A stretch of DNA of 10,619 bases. Origin: an uncultured Lachnospiraceae bacterium. GTDB lineage: Bacteria > Bacillota > Clostridia > Lachnospirales > Lachnospiraceae. The notes beneath the pieces were generated by a model. The model was not told the DNA's origin. It saw only the letters and a list, made by a program, of their open reading frames with translations, and made no database searches. This document shows, in pieces, positions 1-6,816 of this stretch (positions within the stretch are counted from its first letter, which is position 1; each line of letters begins with the position of its first letter). Location: assembly GCA_910588295.1 (NCBI GenBank), contig CAJUQO010000078.1, forward strand, positions 1-10,619, in the 5' to 3' direction. Both the position numbers and the translations under genes were made by a program.

Positions 1-596
1 AAGTATTGATTTTTCAGGGAGCAAATCCCATTTTTAATGTGGGAAGTTTGAGTAAAGATATTGATATCCTAAAATCCAGTAGGGAAGCTCTGGAAGAGAA
101 ACTGGAATTATTATGGGGGAAAAAGCTGGGGAGAAGGGATTCGCGGGAGGCCATTTCTGCGCTTTGGATCATTGCAGCTCTCTCTGATTTTACAGGGCAG
201 TTACAGGCGCGGGATATCGTCAGATTTTTGAAATTTGCAACAGGTAATCTGCCGGAAGGGACTTTCACCTATCCGGATCGATATATTATGCCTTCTGAGA
301 TAAGAAAGGCAATTCCTGATTGCTCAAAGGATAAATACAAAGAGATTCAGGTAGAGATGCGGGCGATCTATATAATCCTTAAAAAGTTTGAGGATATAGA
401 GGATGGAGATAAACGTTTGCCCCTTACGCTGGACAAAATCCCTCTGACGGGGGAGGAGATAGCGAGATTGGAGAGCCAGGGATATTTGGTGACACGTGAT
501 AAAAAGTACTATTTTCCGGAGATTATCCGATTTGCATTGGGATTCACGTATGAAAAAGGCGCCAGGCCGAGGGTATTATCTCTTTTGGCGAAATAA
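1..596 (+). CDS. C-terminal part of a probable P-loop ATPase (5' end outside window)
   Basis: The frame is open from the window edge, so the TTG at 6 is probably not the real start and the gene begins upstream. About 197 residues are visible. There is no Walker A motif here; if the protein is an ATPase, that motif lies before the window. The visible part is mostly helical and charged, with conspicuous motifs LLWGKKLGRRDSREA (residues about 36-50 of the visible frame), ALSDFTGQLQARDIVRFL (about 58-75) and a tail YYFPEIIRFALGF. These resemble, from memory, the C-terminal region of large ParA-like or KGGVGR-type P-loop ATPases found in signalling and defence islands, where the LQARDIV segment and the PEI.RFALGF tail recur. 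This assignment is tentative. The next gene is in the same frame 27 bases downstream and resembles JetD, so the two probably formed one operon. Nothing in this segment looks broken. Confidence 0.45.
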   Translation, partial: VLIFQGANPIFNVGSLSKDIDILKSSREALEEKLELLWGKKLGRRDSREAISALWIIAALSDFTGQLQARDIVRFLKFATGNLPEGTFTYPDRYIMPSEIRKAIPDCSKDKYKEIQVEMRAIYIILKKFEDIEDGDKRLPLTLDKIPLTGEEIARLESQGYLVTRDKKYYFPEIIRFALGFTYEKGARPRVLSLLAK

Positions 597-600
597 GGTG

Positions 601-613
601 TCCTGTGACAGGA
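601..613. repeat. Short palindrome overlapping the Shine-Dalgarno of the jetD remnant
   Basis: TCCTGT and ACAGGA form a perfect 6-bp inverted repeat around a single G. It lies between the ATPase stop and the next ATG and overlaps the Shine-Dalgarno AGGAG (610-614). It could be a small operator, or a weak hairpin (CCT/AGG) that hides the ribosome binding site. No function is shown by the sequence alone. Confidence 0.3.
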
Positions 614-623
614 GTAAGGCCGT

Positions 624-1064
624 ATGGATGAGAATGGTGTGAAGCGGTATGATAAGCAGGTGTTGGGTTGTCTGTTGGATAAATATGAGAACAGTCTGCT
701 GCATATGGAGAAGAATCAAGTGCAGATCCGGATTGTCTATCCGGTGAAAAAAGTACTCAGCCGGAATCTTTTGATTTCCTTTTGTGGCTCCGAACCCGGC
801 TTTCGGAAGGGGAAAGTATCCGTAAATATGTCGCTATGGATCAGGCGGAAGAATTTGCCGGCCTCTGTGAGCTGGTCTGGCGCATATTGAATAACAGGCA
901 GGAATGCTTTTTGCGCCAGTTTTTCATTTGCTGGTTTCACGACTCCAAGCAGGCGGACACTGGCTTCGATGCAGGAAGATCCTTTTTTTGCGGGTCAGAG
1001 AGGATTGTTTGGCCTGATGCTGGAAAAGGGAATGAAGCTGGAGCAGGAGTGCATGGTGGTGTAA
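624..1064 (+). pseudogene. Broken jetD-like gene (Wadjet subunit D, DUF2220/DUF3322 family)
   Basis: A good Shine-Dalgarno (AGGAG, 610-614) precedes ATG 624, but the reading frame is broken. Three pieces can be read. Frame A, 624 to about 749, gives an N-terminus with LLDKYENSLL and IRIVYPVKK, like the start of JetD. Frame B, about 752-960, gives WLRTRLSEGESIRKYV and ILNNRQECFLRQFFICWFHDSK, matching the JetD middle region (the FLREFS...FHDSK pattern). Frame A again, 963-1064, gives EDPFFAGQRGLFGLMLEKG followed by KLEQECMVV and a TAA, like the JetD C-terminal tail ending in LEQE. JetD is normally around 380-400 residues; only about 145 codons remain. The segment after the N-terminal piece and the whole toprim nuclease region seem deleted. 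In Wadjet, JetD cuts plasmid DNA sensed by the JetABC condensin; this copy cannot do so. JetA-C are not visible. Confidence 0.7.
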
Positions 1065-1128
1065 GGTGACTGTTCGCGGAGCAAACAGTAGCGGTGTGGG
1101 AGCCCGCTACGATTTCGGGGCAGTTACC
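1065..1128. repeat. Folded palindromic intergenic element
   Basis: Immediately after the jetD-remnant stop lies a 64-bp element with nested pairing. The ends GGTGACTG (1065-1072) and CAGTTACC (1121-1128) pair over 8 positions with one G-T wobble. Inside, GTAGCGG (1088-1094) and CCGCTAC (1104-1110) form a perfect 7-bp stem. A competing stem ACTGTT (1069-1074) with AACAGT (1084-1089) is also perfect. There is no T-tract, so it is not a standard terminator. It looks like a dispersed extragenic palindromic repeat of clostridial genomes, or the footprint of a small mobile element; copy number cannot be judged from this window. Confidence 0.5.
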
Positions 1129-1130
1129 GC

Positions 1131-1159
1131 TTTACACAATGTCAGAATTTCACTATAAT
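1131..1159 (+). promoter_or_regulatory. Sigma-A promoter of the FtsA-like gene
   Basis: TTTACA (1131-1136) and TATAAT (1154-1159) are separated by exactly 17 bp; the first differs from the -35 consensus by one base and the second is perfect. Transcription should start near 1166, giving a leader of about 57 bases before the ATG at 1223. Confidence 0.8.
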
Positions 1160-1163
1160 ATGT

Positions 1164-1170
1164 AGGAGGA
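1164..1170 (+). promoter_or_regulatory. Orphan consensus Shine-Dalgarno in the leader
   Basis: AGGAGGA lies about 53 bases before the real start and has no ATG, GTG or TTG at a usable distance. The nearest ATG (1189) is 19 bases away and out of frame with the FtsA-like gene. The gene's own ribosome binding site is GGGAGG (1211-1216). The orphan site may be a ribosome standby site, the relic of an older start, or chance. Confidence 0.35.
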
Positions 1171-1222
1171 AAACAGGCCATACGGTACATGAGGGGTCTG
1201 AAATGCACTTGGGAGGGCAGCT

Positions 1223-3553
1223 ATGACGAGAGGGAAAGCCAGGAAGGGACAGCCGGACAATATGGTATTCGCGCTGGATATCGGAACCCGCAGCATCATC
1301 GGTATGGTGGGGACTGTGGAGGAGGATCGGGTAAAGATCGTTGCCATTGAGCGGGCGGAGCATGCGGAGCGTGCTATGATCGACGGGCAGATTGAGAATA
1401 TCGACAAAGTGGCCGGTCTGGCGAAAAAGGTAAAAAAGAAGCTGGAGGACCGGGTCGGTTTCCGTCTGCACCGCGTCAGTGTGGCGGCGGCGGGACGCGC
1501 CCTGCGAACCAAGCGGGCGGAATACGAGATGGAGCTGCCCAGGGTTCAGACTATCGACGATGAGACCATTAGCCGCCTGGAAGCGGGGGCCATCAGTCTG
1601 GCTGAAGAAGCCTTTGAGGCGGAACACGGCGGCAGAGAAGACACTCAGCAATATTATCTGGTGGGCTATACAGTGTGCCAGTATTACCTGGATCACTATA
1701 TGATCTCCAGCCTGAAAGACCACCGGGGCAAACAGATCAAGGCAGATCTGATTGCTACATTCCTGCCCAGCGAGGTGGTAGAAAGCCTGTATGTGACCAT
1801 GAATAAGATTGGCCTGGAGGTGGTCAGCATCACCCTGGAGCCCATCGCGGCCATCAACGTAGCCATACCGGCTAACCTGCGGCTGTTAAATCTGGTTATG
1901 GTGGATATCGGGGCCGGAACCTCGGATATCGCGGCCTGCACCGGCGGCGGCGTGACGGGCTATACCATGGCTACGATGGCCGGAGACGAGATCACTGAGG
2001 CCATCATGCGGGAGTATCTGGTGGATTTTTCCACAGCGGAAAACATGAAAATGCAGATGGAGGCGGGGGACGAGATTGTCTTCTCCAATATCCTGGGCCT
2101 GGATCAGAAGCTCTCCAAGGAGGAACTTCTGAAATGTGTGGCGCAGGTGTCCGACAGTCTCTGTAAGGAGATCGCGGAAAAGATTTTGGTGATCAATGGC
2201 AACGCGCCCTCGGCCGTGTTTCTGGCCGGTGGCGGAAGCAAATTGGCGGGGCTCAGGGAAGGACTGGCGGAGGCCCTCGGGATGGAGGCCAGTCGGGTGG
2301 CCATAGCCGGGAATTATTTCCAGACCAGTGCCTTTTCCGATAAATTTGATCTGAATAACCCGGAGTATGCCACGCCTCTGGGCATTGTAGTATCGTCCGG
2401 GCTGAATCTGATCAATGATAGTTTCCGGGTGACTCTGAACGGGAAACCGGCGAAATTGTTCCGGAGCGGCGATTTTACGGTTTTGAGTCTGCTGATGATG
2501 AACGGCTACGGTTTCCGGGATATTATCGGCCGTTCGGGGACAAATATTTCCGTGACGGTAAACGGGAGGCGAAAGGTCTTTTTCGGCACGATGGCTCAGC
2601 CTTCTTCCCTGTACATCAATCAGGAGGAGGGCAAACTCTCGACGGTGATCCATGCCGGTGACACTATTGATTTTGTGCCCGCCATCCAGGGAGAGTCCGC
2701 GTCGGCCTGTCTAGGTGATATCGAAGGAGCCGCTACCTGTCTGACGATCACGCTGAACGGCGCGTTCCAGCCTCTGGAGACGCCTTTGAAAAACGGGGAT
2801 CTTATCGTGATGGTGCCGGATGTACCGGAAACGTCCAGGGAGAGGGAAAAGGCGGAGGAAGCTGAGGCGGAGGAAATGGCGGCGGTTCCGGCGGAGGAAG
2901 GGGGGGATACGCCGGTAAAGCCGAAGAACAAGCAGAGTAAAAAAGAGGCGCAGGCGCCGAAAGATGAGCTGAAGCAGATGATATTGCCCTTTGATGCGCA
3001 AAAGCAGGAGTCAGCGTCCGCACATACCGGAATTTCTGGGGATCATGTGGAAAGCGGGGGGGATAAGCCGGAATCTGCCGGCGGTTCCGAAGAGACCCTG
3101 GAGTTTGTGGAAGTCCGGGCCGCCGATATGGAAGCAGGGCTTTCGCAGGCTGATGTGCCTGAAACGGAATATGAAACGGACGCGTTAAAGCCGACAGACA
3201 GAGAAACCGTTTCAGAGGAAGCCGGGGAGAGTCTGGAGCCGGAGCAGCCGGACAGCCTGGAAGACGACGAACTGTCCGGGGATGAAACAGAGATAGACTG
3301 GCTGGATGACGATCCGGAGCAGCCGGGTGAAATCGAGAGAAAGATTTTCTTCACATTGAACGGGAAGCCGCTGTATCTTCCTCCAAAGGCGGACGAAAAC
3401 CCCTATTATCTGATGGATTTGCTGCAGTATTCCGATATTGACCTGAAAAACCCTAAGGGGACGGTTACATTGGCGGTAAATGGAGAGTCGGGAATGTTCC
3501 AGCAGCCGCTGGCCTCAGGGGATGTGGTGGTTATTGTGGAGGATGTAAAATAG
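1223..3553 (+). CDS. FtsA-like actin-fold protein with long C-terminal repeat extension
   Basis: The start is ATG 1223, preceded by GGGAGG at 6 bases. The N-terminal ~400 residues carry the actin-like ATPase signature of FtsA/PilM proteins: phosphate-1 motif FALDIGTRSIIGMV (16-29), a 1C/SHS2-like region (about 60-185), phosphate-2 motif MVDIGAGTSDIA (226-237) and adenosine motif AVFLAGGGSKLAGL (331-344). FtsA family members bind ATP, polymerise at the membrane and tether partner filaments. FtsA is usually about 420 residues and ends in an amphipathic membrane helix; here the core is followed by a beta-rich region with TLNGKP (404-409), TVNGRR (445-450), TLNGAF (510-515) and a GDLIVMVPDV strand, then a long acidic, Pro/Glu-rich linker (about 535-705), then a last unit (708-775) with TLNGKP, AVNGES and GDVVVIVEDV. 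No membrane segment is visible. No ftsZ or division cluster is adjacent, so it is probably a paralogue, not the main FtsA. It appears to be transcribed alone. Confidence 0.8.
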   Translation: MTRGKARKGQPDNMVFALDIGTRSIIGMVGTVEEDRVKIVAIERAEHAERAMIDGQIENIDKVAGLAKKVKKKLEDRVGFRLHRVSVAAAGRALRTKRAEYEMELPRVQTIDDETISRLEAGAISLAEEAFEAEHGGREDTQQYYLVGYTVCQYYLDHYMISSLKDHRGKQIKADLIATFLPSEVVESLYVTMNKIGLEVVSITLEPIAAINVAIPANLRLLNLVMVDIGAGTSDIAACTGGGVTGYTMATMAGDEITEAIMREYLVDFSTAENMKMQMEAGDEIVFSNILGLDQKLSKEELLKCVAQVSDSLCKEIAEKILVINGNAPSAVFLAGGGSKLAGLREGLAEALGMEASRVAIAGNYFQTSAFSDKFDLNNPEYATPLGIVVSSGLNLINDSFRVTLNGKPAKLFRSGDFTVLSLLMMNGYGFRDIIGRSGTNISVTVNGRRKVFFGTMAQPSSLYINQEEGKLSTVIHAGDTIDFVPAIQGESASACLGDIEGAATCLTITLNGAFQPLETPLKNGDLIVMVPDVPETSREREKAEEAEAEEMAAVPAEEGGDTPVKPKNKQSKKEAQAPKDELKQMILPFDAQKQESASAHTGISGDHVESGGDKPESAGGSEETLEFVEVRAADMEAGLSQADVPETEYETDALKPTDRETVSEEAGESLEPEQPDSLEDDELSGDETEIDWLDDDPEQPGEIERKIFFTLNGKPLYLPPKADENPYYLMDLLQYSDIDLKNPKGTVTLAVNGESGMFQQPLASGDVVVIVEDVK

Positions 3554-3565
3554 GGACGGCGGCAG

Positions 3566-3594
3566 TTGACGGAATGCCGGGAGTTGTATACAAT
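3566..3594 (+). promoter_or_regulatory. Sigma-A promoter of the aminotransferase gene
   Basis: TTGACG (3566-3571) and TACAAT (3589-3594) are spaced by 17 bp, each one base from consensus. A perfect TATAAT also occurs at 3609-3614, with a weaker TTGTAT box (3584-3589) at 19 bp, which could be a second start. No terminator hairpin with a T-tract is visible between the FtsA-like stop and this promoter, so readthrough is possible. Confidence 0.7.
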
Positions 3595-3685
3595 ATTATG
3601 CAGAACGTTATAATATTAAATGAGGAATCGTTGCTTTCCGGCCTGGCCGGGCAGTTGCGCGAACAAGAATACAGGAGGGTAAAGT

Positions 3686-4972
3686 ATGCCGGCATACAAA
3701 GAAATGTCAGTGGAAGAGCTGGAAGCTCTGAAAAAAGATTTGGAAAAAGAGTTTAAGAAGATTAAGGCGAAGGGCCTGAAACTGGATATGTCCAGAGGAA
3801 AGCCGTCAGCATTACAGCTGAATATCTCCATGGGGATGATGGATGTGCTGCACAGCGGCTGTGATATGGCCGGCGAGGAAGGCGTGGACTGCCGGAACTA
3901 TGGCGTACTGGACGGTATCAAGGAGGCGAAGCAGCTTCTGGCTGATATGATGGAGGTTCCCAAGGACAATATTATTATTTTCGGCAACTCCAGCCTGAAT
4001 GTGATGTATGATACGATCGCCCGTTCCATGACCCACGGGGTGATGGGCGGCACGCCCTGGGCAAAGCTGGACAAGGTGAAATTCCTCTGCCCGGTGCCGG
4101 GCTATGACAGGCATTTCGCCATTACGGAACATTTCGGCATCGAGATGATCAATGTTCCCATGACGCCCACAGGGCCGGATATGGATATGGTAGAAAAGCT
4201 GGTGTCGGAGGATGAGGCGATCAAGGGCATCTGGTGTGTGCCGAAATACTCCAATCCCCAGGGTATCACTTATTCCGACGAGACAGTGCACCGTTTCGCC
4301 AAACTCAAACCGGCAGCGGAAGACTTCCGTATTTTCTGGGACAACGCCTATGGCATCCATCATCTCTACGAGGATAAACAGGATTATCTGATTGAGATTT
4401 TAATGGAGTGTAAAAAAGAGGGACATCCCGATATGGTGTATAAGTTTTCTTCCACCTCCAAGATCAGCTTCCCGGGCTCCGGCATTGCCGCCATCGCAGC
4501 GTCCGACGCAAATCTGGCGGAGATCCGCAGACAGATGAAGATCCAGACCATCGGCCATGATAAGGTGAACCAGCTCCGTCATGTCCGGTTCTTCGGGGAT
4601 ATTCATGGAATGGTGAAACATATGCGCAAGCATGCTGATATCCTGCGTCCCAAGTTCGAGATGGTACTCTCTACGCTGGACAGAGAGCTCACCGGGCTGG
4701 GGATCGGTTCCTGGATCGCGCCCCGGGGCGGATATTTCATTTCCTTTGATGCCATGGAAGGCTGCGCAAAAGCCATCGTAGCCAAGGCGAAAGAAGCGGG
4801 CTTGGTGATGACCGATGCCGGAGCCACCTATCCTAATGGCAATGACCCTAAGGACAGCAATATCCGTATCGCACCCTCTTATCCGACTCTGGAGGAGCTT
4901 AAGCTGGCGGGGGAGATATTTGTGCTGAGTGTGAAACTGGTCAGCATCGACAAGCTGCTGGGGAAGCTGTAA
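3686..4972 (+). CDS. PLP-dependent aspartate-type aminotransferase (subfamily Ic-like)
   Basis: A 428-residue soluble enzyme starting at ATG 3686 with AGGAGG (3673-3678) at 7 bases. It has the fold-type I aminotransferase landmarks: FGNSSLNVMYD (99-109) for the cofactor phosphate, the cofactor Asn in YSNPQG (188-193), Asp219 in WDNAY (218-222) which pairs with the pyridine nitrogen, catalytic Lys259 in SSTSKISFPGSG (255-266) and the carboxylate-binding Arg394 in NIRIAPS (392-398). The N-terminal LDMSRGKPSALQL segment is typical of the aspartate aminotransferase family of PF12897, related to the Corynebacterium AspT-type enzymes. The expected reaction is amino group transfer between aspartate (or a similar amino acid) and 2-oxoglutarate in the cytosol; the exact substrate cannot be read from sequence. 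The gene is complete, has its own promoter and is followed by a terminator, so it is probably monocistronic. Confidence 0.88.
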   Translation: MPAYKEMSVEELEALKKDLEKEFKKIKAKGLKLDMSRGKPSALQLNISMGMMDVLHSGCDMAGEEGVDCRNYGVLDGIKEAKQLLADMMEVPKDNIIIFGNSSLNVMYDTIARSMTHGVMGGTPWAKLDKVKFLCPVPGYDRHFAITEHFGIEMINVPMTPTGPDMDMVEKLVSEDEAIKGIWCVPKYSNPQGITYSDETVHRFAKLKPAAEDFRIFWDNAYGIHHLYEDKQDYLIEILMECKKEGHPDMVYKFSSTSKISFPGSGIAAIAASDANLAEIRRQMKIQTIGHDKVNQLRHVRFFGDIHGMVKHMRKHADILRPKFEMVLSTLDRELTGLGIGSWIAPRGGYFISFDAMEGCAKAIVAKAKEAGLVMTDAGATYPNGNDPKDSNIRIAPSYPTLEELKLAGEIFVLSVKLVSIDKLLGKL

Positions 4973-5058
4973 AATGTTGTGATAAGCTGTCGTGTTACTG
5001 CAAAAAAGATGAAATAAAAGCATGAGGCAGGTTCGGCCTGTCCGAAGTGCGATAAGTT

Positions 5059-5108
5059 AAAAACCGCCTGTGTGTGGGAGGGCATGTCCCACAGCACAGG
5101 CGGTTTTT
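5059..5108. terminator. Bidirectional rho-independent terminator
   Basis: A perfect 14-bp outer stem, AAAAACCGCCTGTG (5059-5072) with CACAGGCGGTTTTT (5095-5108), continues into a 7-bp inner stem TGTGGGA/TCCCACA (5073-5079/5087-5093) with one bulged G (5094) and a 7-base loop. The A-tract on the left and T-tract on the right make it work both ways: for the aminotransferase gene (+) and the histidine kinase operon (-), which converge here. Confidence 0.93.
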
Positions 5109-5142
5109 GCCAATGGTTAATTTTATCAGAAGGGGTATGCTT

Positions 5143-5979
5143 CTAAGCCCTGGGCAGATATATATAAAAACAGCTTCCGCCGTTTTTTCCGGCAGATACT
5201 TTGACATAGCCGCCCTCCCGCTGGAGGATCATGCGGGTCAGATATAGTCCCACGCCGTTTCCCTCCTCTGGAGCGGCGTTTTTTCCGCGGTAAAAGCGCT
5301 CAAAGATCTGGGCCAGTTCATCCTCGGGAATGCCCGGCCCTTCGTCCTCCACGCCGATGCGGACGAACATTTCCATGGCTTTCACGGAGACGGAGACAAC
5401 GCCGGATTCCGGTGAATATTTGACAGCGTTATCCAGCAGATTCCCCAGGGCTTCCTTTGTCCAGCGGGCATCGCAGCAGGCGGCGGCTTCACTCGTGTCC
5501 GTTATCTCTATAGTGATGGCCTTGACATCCGCCTGTCCCCGGGTCTCTCGGACGGCCTGTTCCACCAGCGGAAAGACGGGCTGGGGCTTTGGCTGCAGCC
5601 GGATCATATCACTTTCCAGCCGGGAGATCTTAGTGAGAGTCTGGATCAGAAACTCCAGCTTCTCCGCCTGGAGACGGATCTGCCGCACATAGGGCAGCGT
5701 TTTCTCATCACTGATTTCTTCCAGGAGCTGGGTATATAGACAGATGTTGGCCAGGGGGGTTTTCGTCTGATGGGATATATTTGTGACTAATTCTTTAATG
5801 GCCGTCCGCTCTTTCTCCACCTTTTCTGTGGCGAGTTCTTTTCCCGTCAGGTACTGGCGGAATTTGCCTTCCAGCCGGGAGAGCTCCGTTTCGTCATAGC
5901 AAGACTCCGTAAAGGCGCCGTCTATGGCGTCCGTCAGCATTTCGTGCAGCCGGGCAACTATCCTGTTTGTGCCAAACAT
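5143..5979 (-). CDS. Sensor histidine kinase without membrane segments
   Basis: A 278-residue protein starting at the ATG complementary to 5977-5979, with GGAGG (5987-5991) at 7 bases. Phosphoacceptor His70 sits in NISHQTKTPLANI (67-79). The ATPase domain has the N box NLLDNAVKYS (180-189), G1 DEGPGIP (212-218), F box IFERFYRG (225-232) and G2 NGVGLYLTRMI (241-251), so all catalytic motifs are intact. Only about 60 residues, a helical linker resembling the stretch just before the His box in related membrane kinases, precede the His region; there is no signal peptide, transmembrane helix or recognisable sensor domain. An in-frame stop (that of the regulator) lies 18 bases upstream of the ATG, so no longer start is hidden. 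It must therefore act in the cytosol or sense through a partner. It is cotranscribed after the response regulator. Confidence 0.9.
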   Translation of the reverse strand: MFGTNRIVARLHEMLTDAIDGAFTESCYDETELSRLEGKFRQYLTGKELATEKVEKERTAIKELVTNISHQTKTPLANICLYTQLLEEISDEKTLPYVRQIRLQAEKLEFLIQTLTKISRLESDMIRLQPKPQPVFPLVEQAVRETRGQADVKAITIEITDTSEAAACCDARWTKEALGNLLDNAVKYSPESGVVSVSVKAMEMFVRIGVEDEGPGIPEDELAQIFERFYRGKNAAPEEGNGVGLYLTRMILQREGGYVKVSAGKNGGSCFYIYLPRA

Positions 5980-5997
5980 TTTTGTTCCTCCTTCGGC

Positions 5998-6672
5998 TCA
6001 CCATCTCCACGCGTAACCGATCCCGTACACAGTGGCTATGGGACAGTCCTGTCCACGGATTTCCAGCTTTTTACGCAGACGGCTGATGGTGACGGACAGG
6101 GCGTTTTCATCCACATACTCCGTATTGTCGGCCCATATCCGCCCGGACAGCATCTCTCGGGGCAGGGTTTGTCCCGGGTGAGTAATAAACAGTTTCAGCA
6201 GCTTCTGTTCCGGTGCGCTCAAGGCGATCTCCCGCCCGTCCACAGAAAATTCCAGCCGCCCAAAATCAAATCGGCAGCCTTTTTCTTCATAGACAGATGC
6301 CGGGGGCTTTGCCATGCGTCTGCGGATATTTTCCACCCGGGCCCGCAGGGCCATCAGGCTGAATGGTTTGGTGATGTAATCATCGGCCCCCAGGGTCAGC
6401 CCCGTCACCTCGTCGATCTCCATGTCGTTGGCGGTGATCATGAGCACCGGGATATCCGAAGAACGGCGCAGGACGCGCAGAAAATCTAAGCCGTTTCCGT
6501 CCGGGAAGTTCACGTCCAAGAGGATCATATCCGGCTGTTCCCTGTGCCAGGCGTCTTTTGCATCCCGCAGGGTATAGGCGGCGATAAAAGTAAATTCTTT
6601 CTGCTGTAAAGCCAGGCGGATGCCCTGGTTCAGACTTTTGTCGTCCTCGGCAACTAAGATTTTGTATTCCAT
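5998..6672 (-). CDS. OmpR/PhoB-type response regulator
   Basis: A 224-residue two-domain regulator. The receiver domain (about 1-120) has the acidic pair Asp10-Asp11, phosphoacceptor Asp53 in ILLDVNFPDGNG, switch Thr80 in MITAND and Lys102 in YITKPF. The C-terminal winged helix (about 130-224) shows the recognition-helix pattern VDENALSVTISRLRKKLE and the wing TVYGIGYAW, typical of DNA-binding OmpR-family regulators. The start is supported by GGAGG (6679-6683) at 6 bases. The kinase gene follows after 18 bases in the same frame, so these are a cognate pair. Target genes are unknown; none of the neighbours is an obvious ABC transporter of the kind many clostridial pairs control. Confidence 0.93.
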   Translation of the reverse strand: MEYKILVAEDDKSLNQGIRLALQQKEFTFIAAYTLRDAKDAWHREQPDMILLDVNFPDGNGLDFLRVLRRSSDIPVLMITANDMEIDEVTGLTLGADDYITKPFSLMALRARVENIRRRMAKPPASVYEEKGCRFDFGRLEFSVDGREIALSAPEQKLLKLFITHPGQTLPREMLSGRIWADNTEYVDENALSVTISRLRKKLEIRGQDCPIATVYGIGYAWRW

Positions 6673-6706
6673 GGTCTGCCTCCGTGGCGTGGGATTTATG
6701 AAATGC

Positions 6707-6735
6707 AGTATATACCATTTGGGGACGGTTTACAA
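6707..6735 (-). promoter_or_regulatory. Promoter of the response regulator-kinase operon
   Basis: Read on the minus strand, TTGTAA (6730-6735) and TATACT (6707-6712) are separated by 17 bp. The -10 box is one base from consensus, the -35 box two. The start would fall near 6700, leaving a leader of about 28 bases before the regulator ATG. Confidence 0.65.
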
Positions 6736-6761
6736 CGGGCCTGTGGGGATAAGCGGACAGA

Positions 6762-6792
6762 CAGCGGATTACAAGAGCTCCGTAATCCGCTG
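6762..6792. terminator. Perfect 11-bp inverted repeat after the TauE-like gene
   Basis: CAGCGGATTAC (6762-6772) and GTAATCCGCTG (6782-6792) pair perfectly around a 9-base loop. It stands 25 bases beyond the stop of the TauE-like gene on the minus strand, the expected place for a terminator, but no T-tract follows on that strand. It could be a weak or factor-dependent terminator, or a regulator binding site upstream of the two-component promoter. Confidence 0.5.
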
Positions 6793-6816
6793 CTGGATTA
6801 AGATTGTCTCTTTAGA

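Noticed and set aside
1142..1723. Minus-strand open frame of 193 codons
   Set aside because: It overlaps the promoter and the ATP-binding region of the FtsA-like gene; its translation is low-complexity and has no ribosome site.
1886..2653. Minus-strand open frame of 255 codons
   Set aside because: Shadow of the FtsA-like gene; His- and Arg-rich translation without domains.
3812..4363. Minus-strand open frame of 183 codons inside the aminotransferase gene
   Set aside because: Shadow of a gene with clear catalytic motifs; no ribosome site or recognisable domain.
5944..6489. Plus-strand open frame of 181 codons
   Set aside because: Antisense to the response regulator, whose phosphorylation and DNA-binding motifs are clear.
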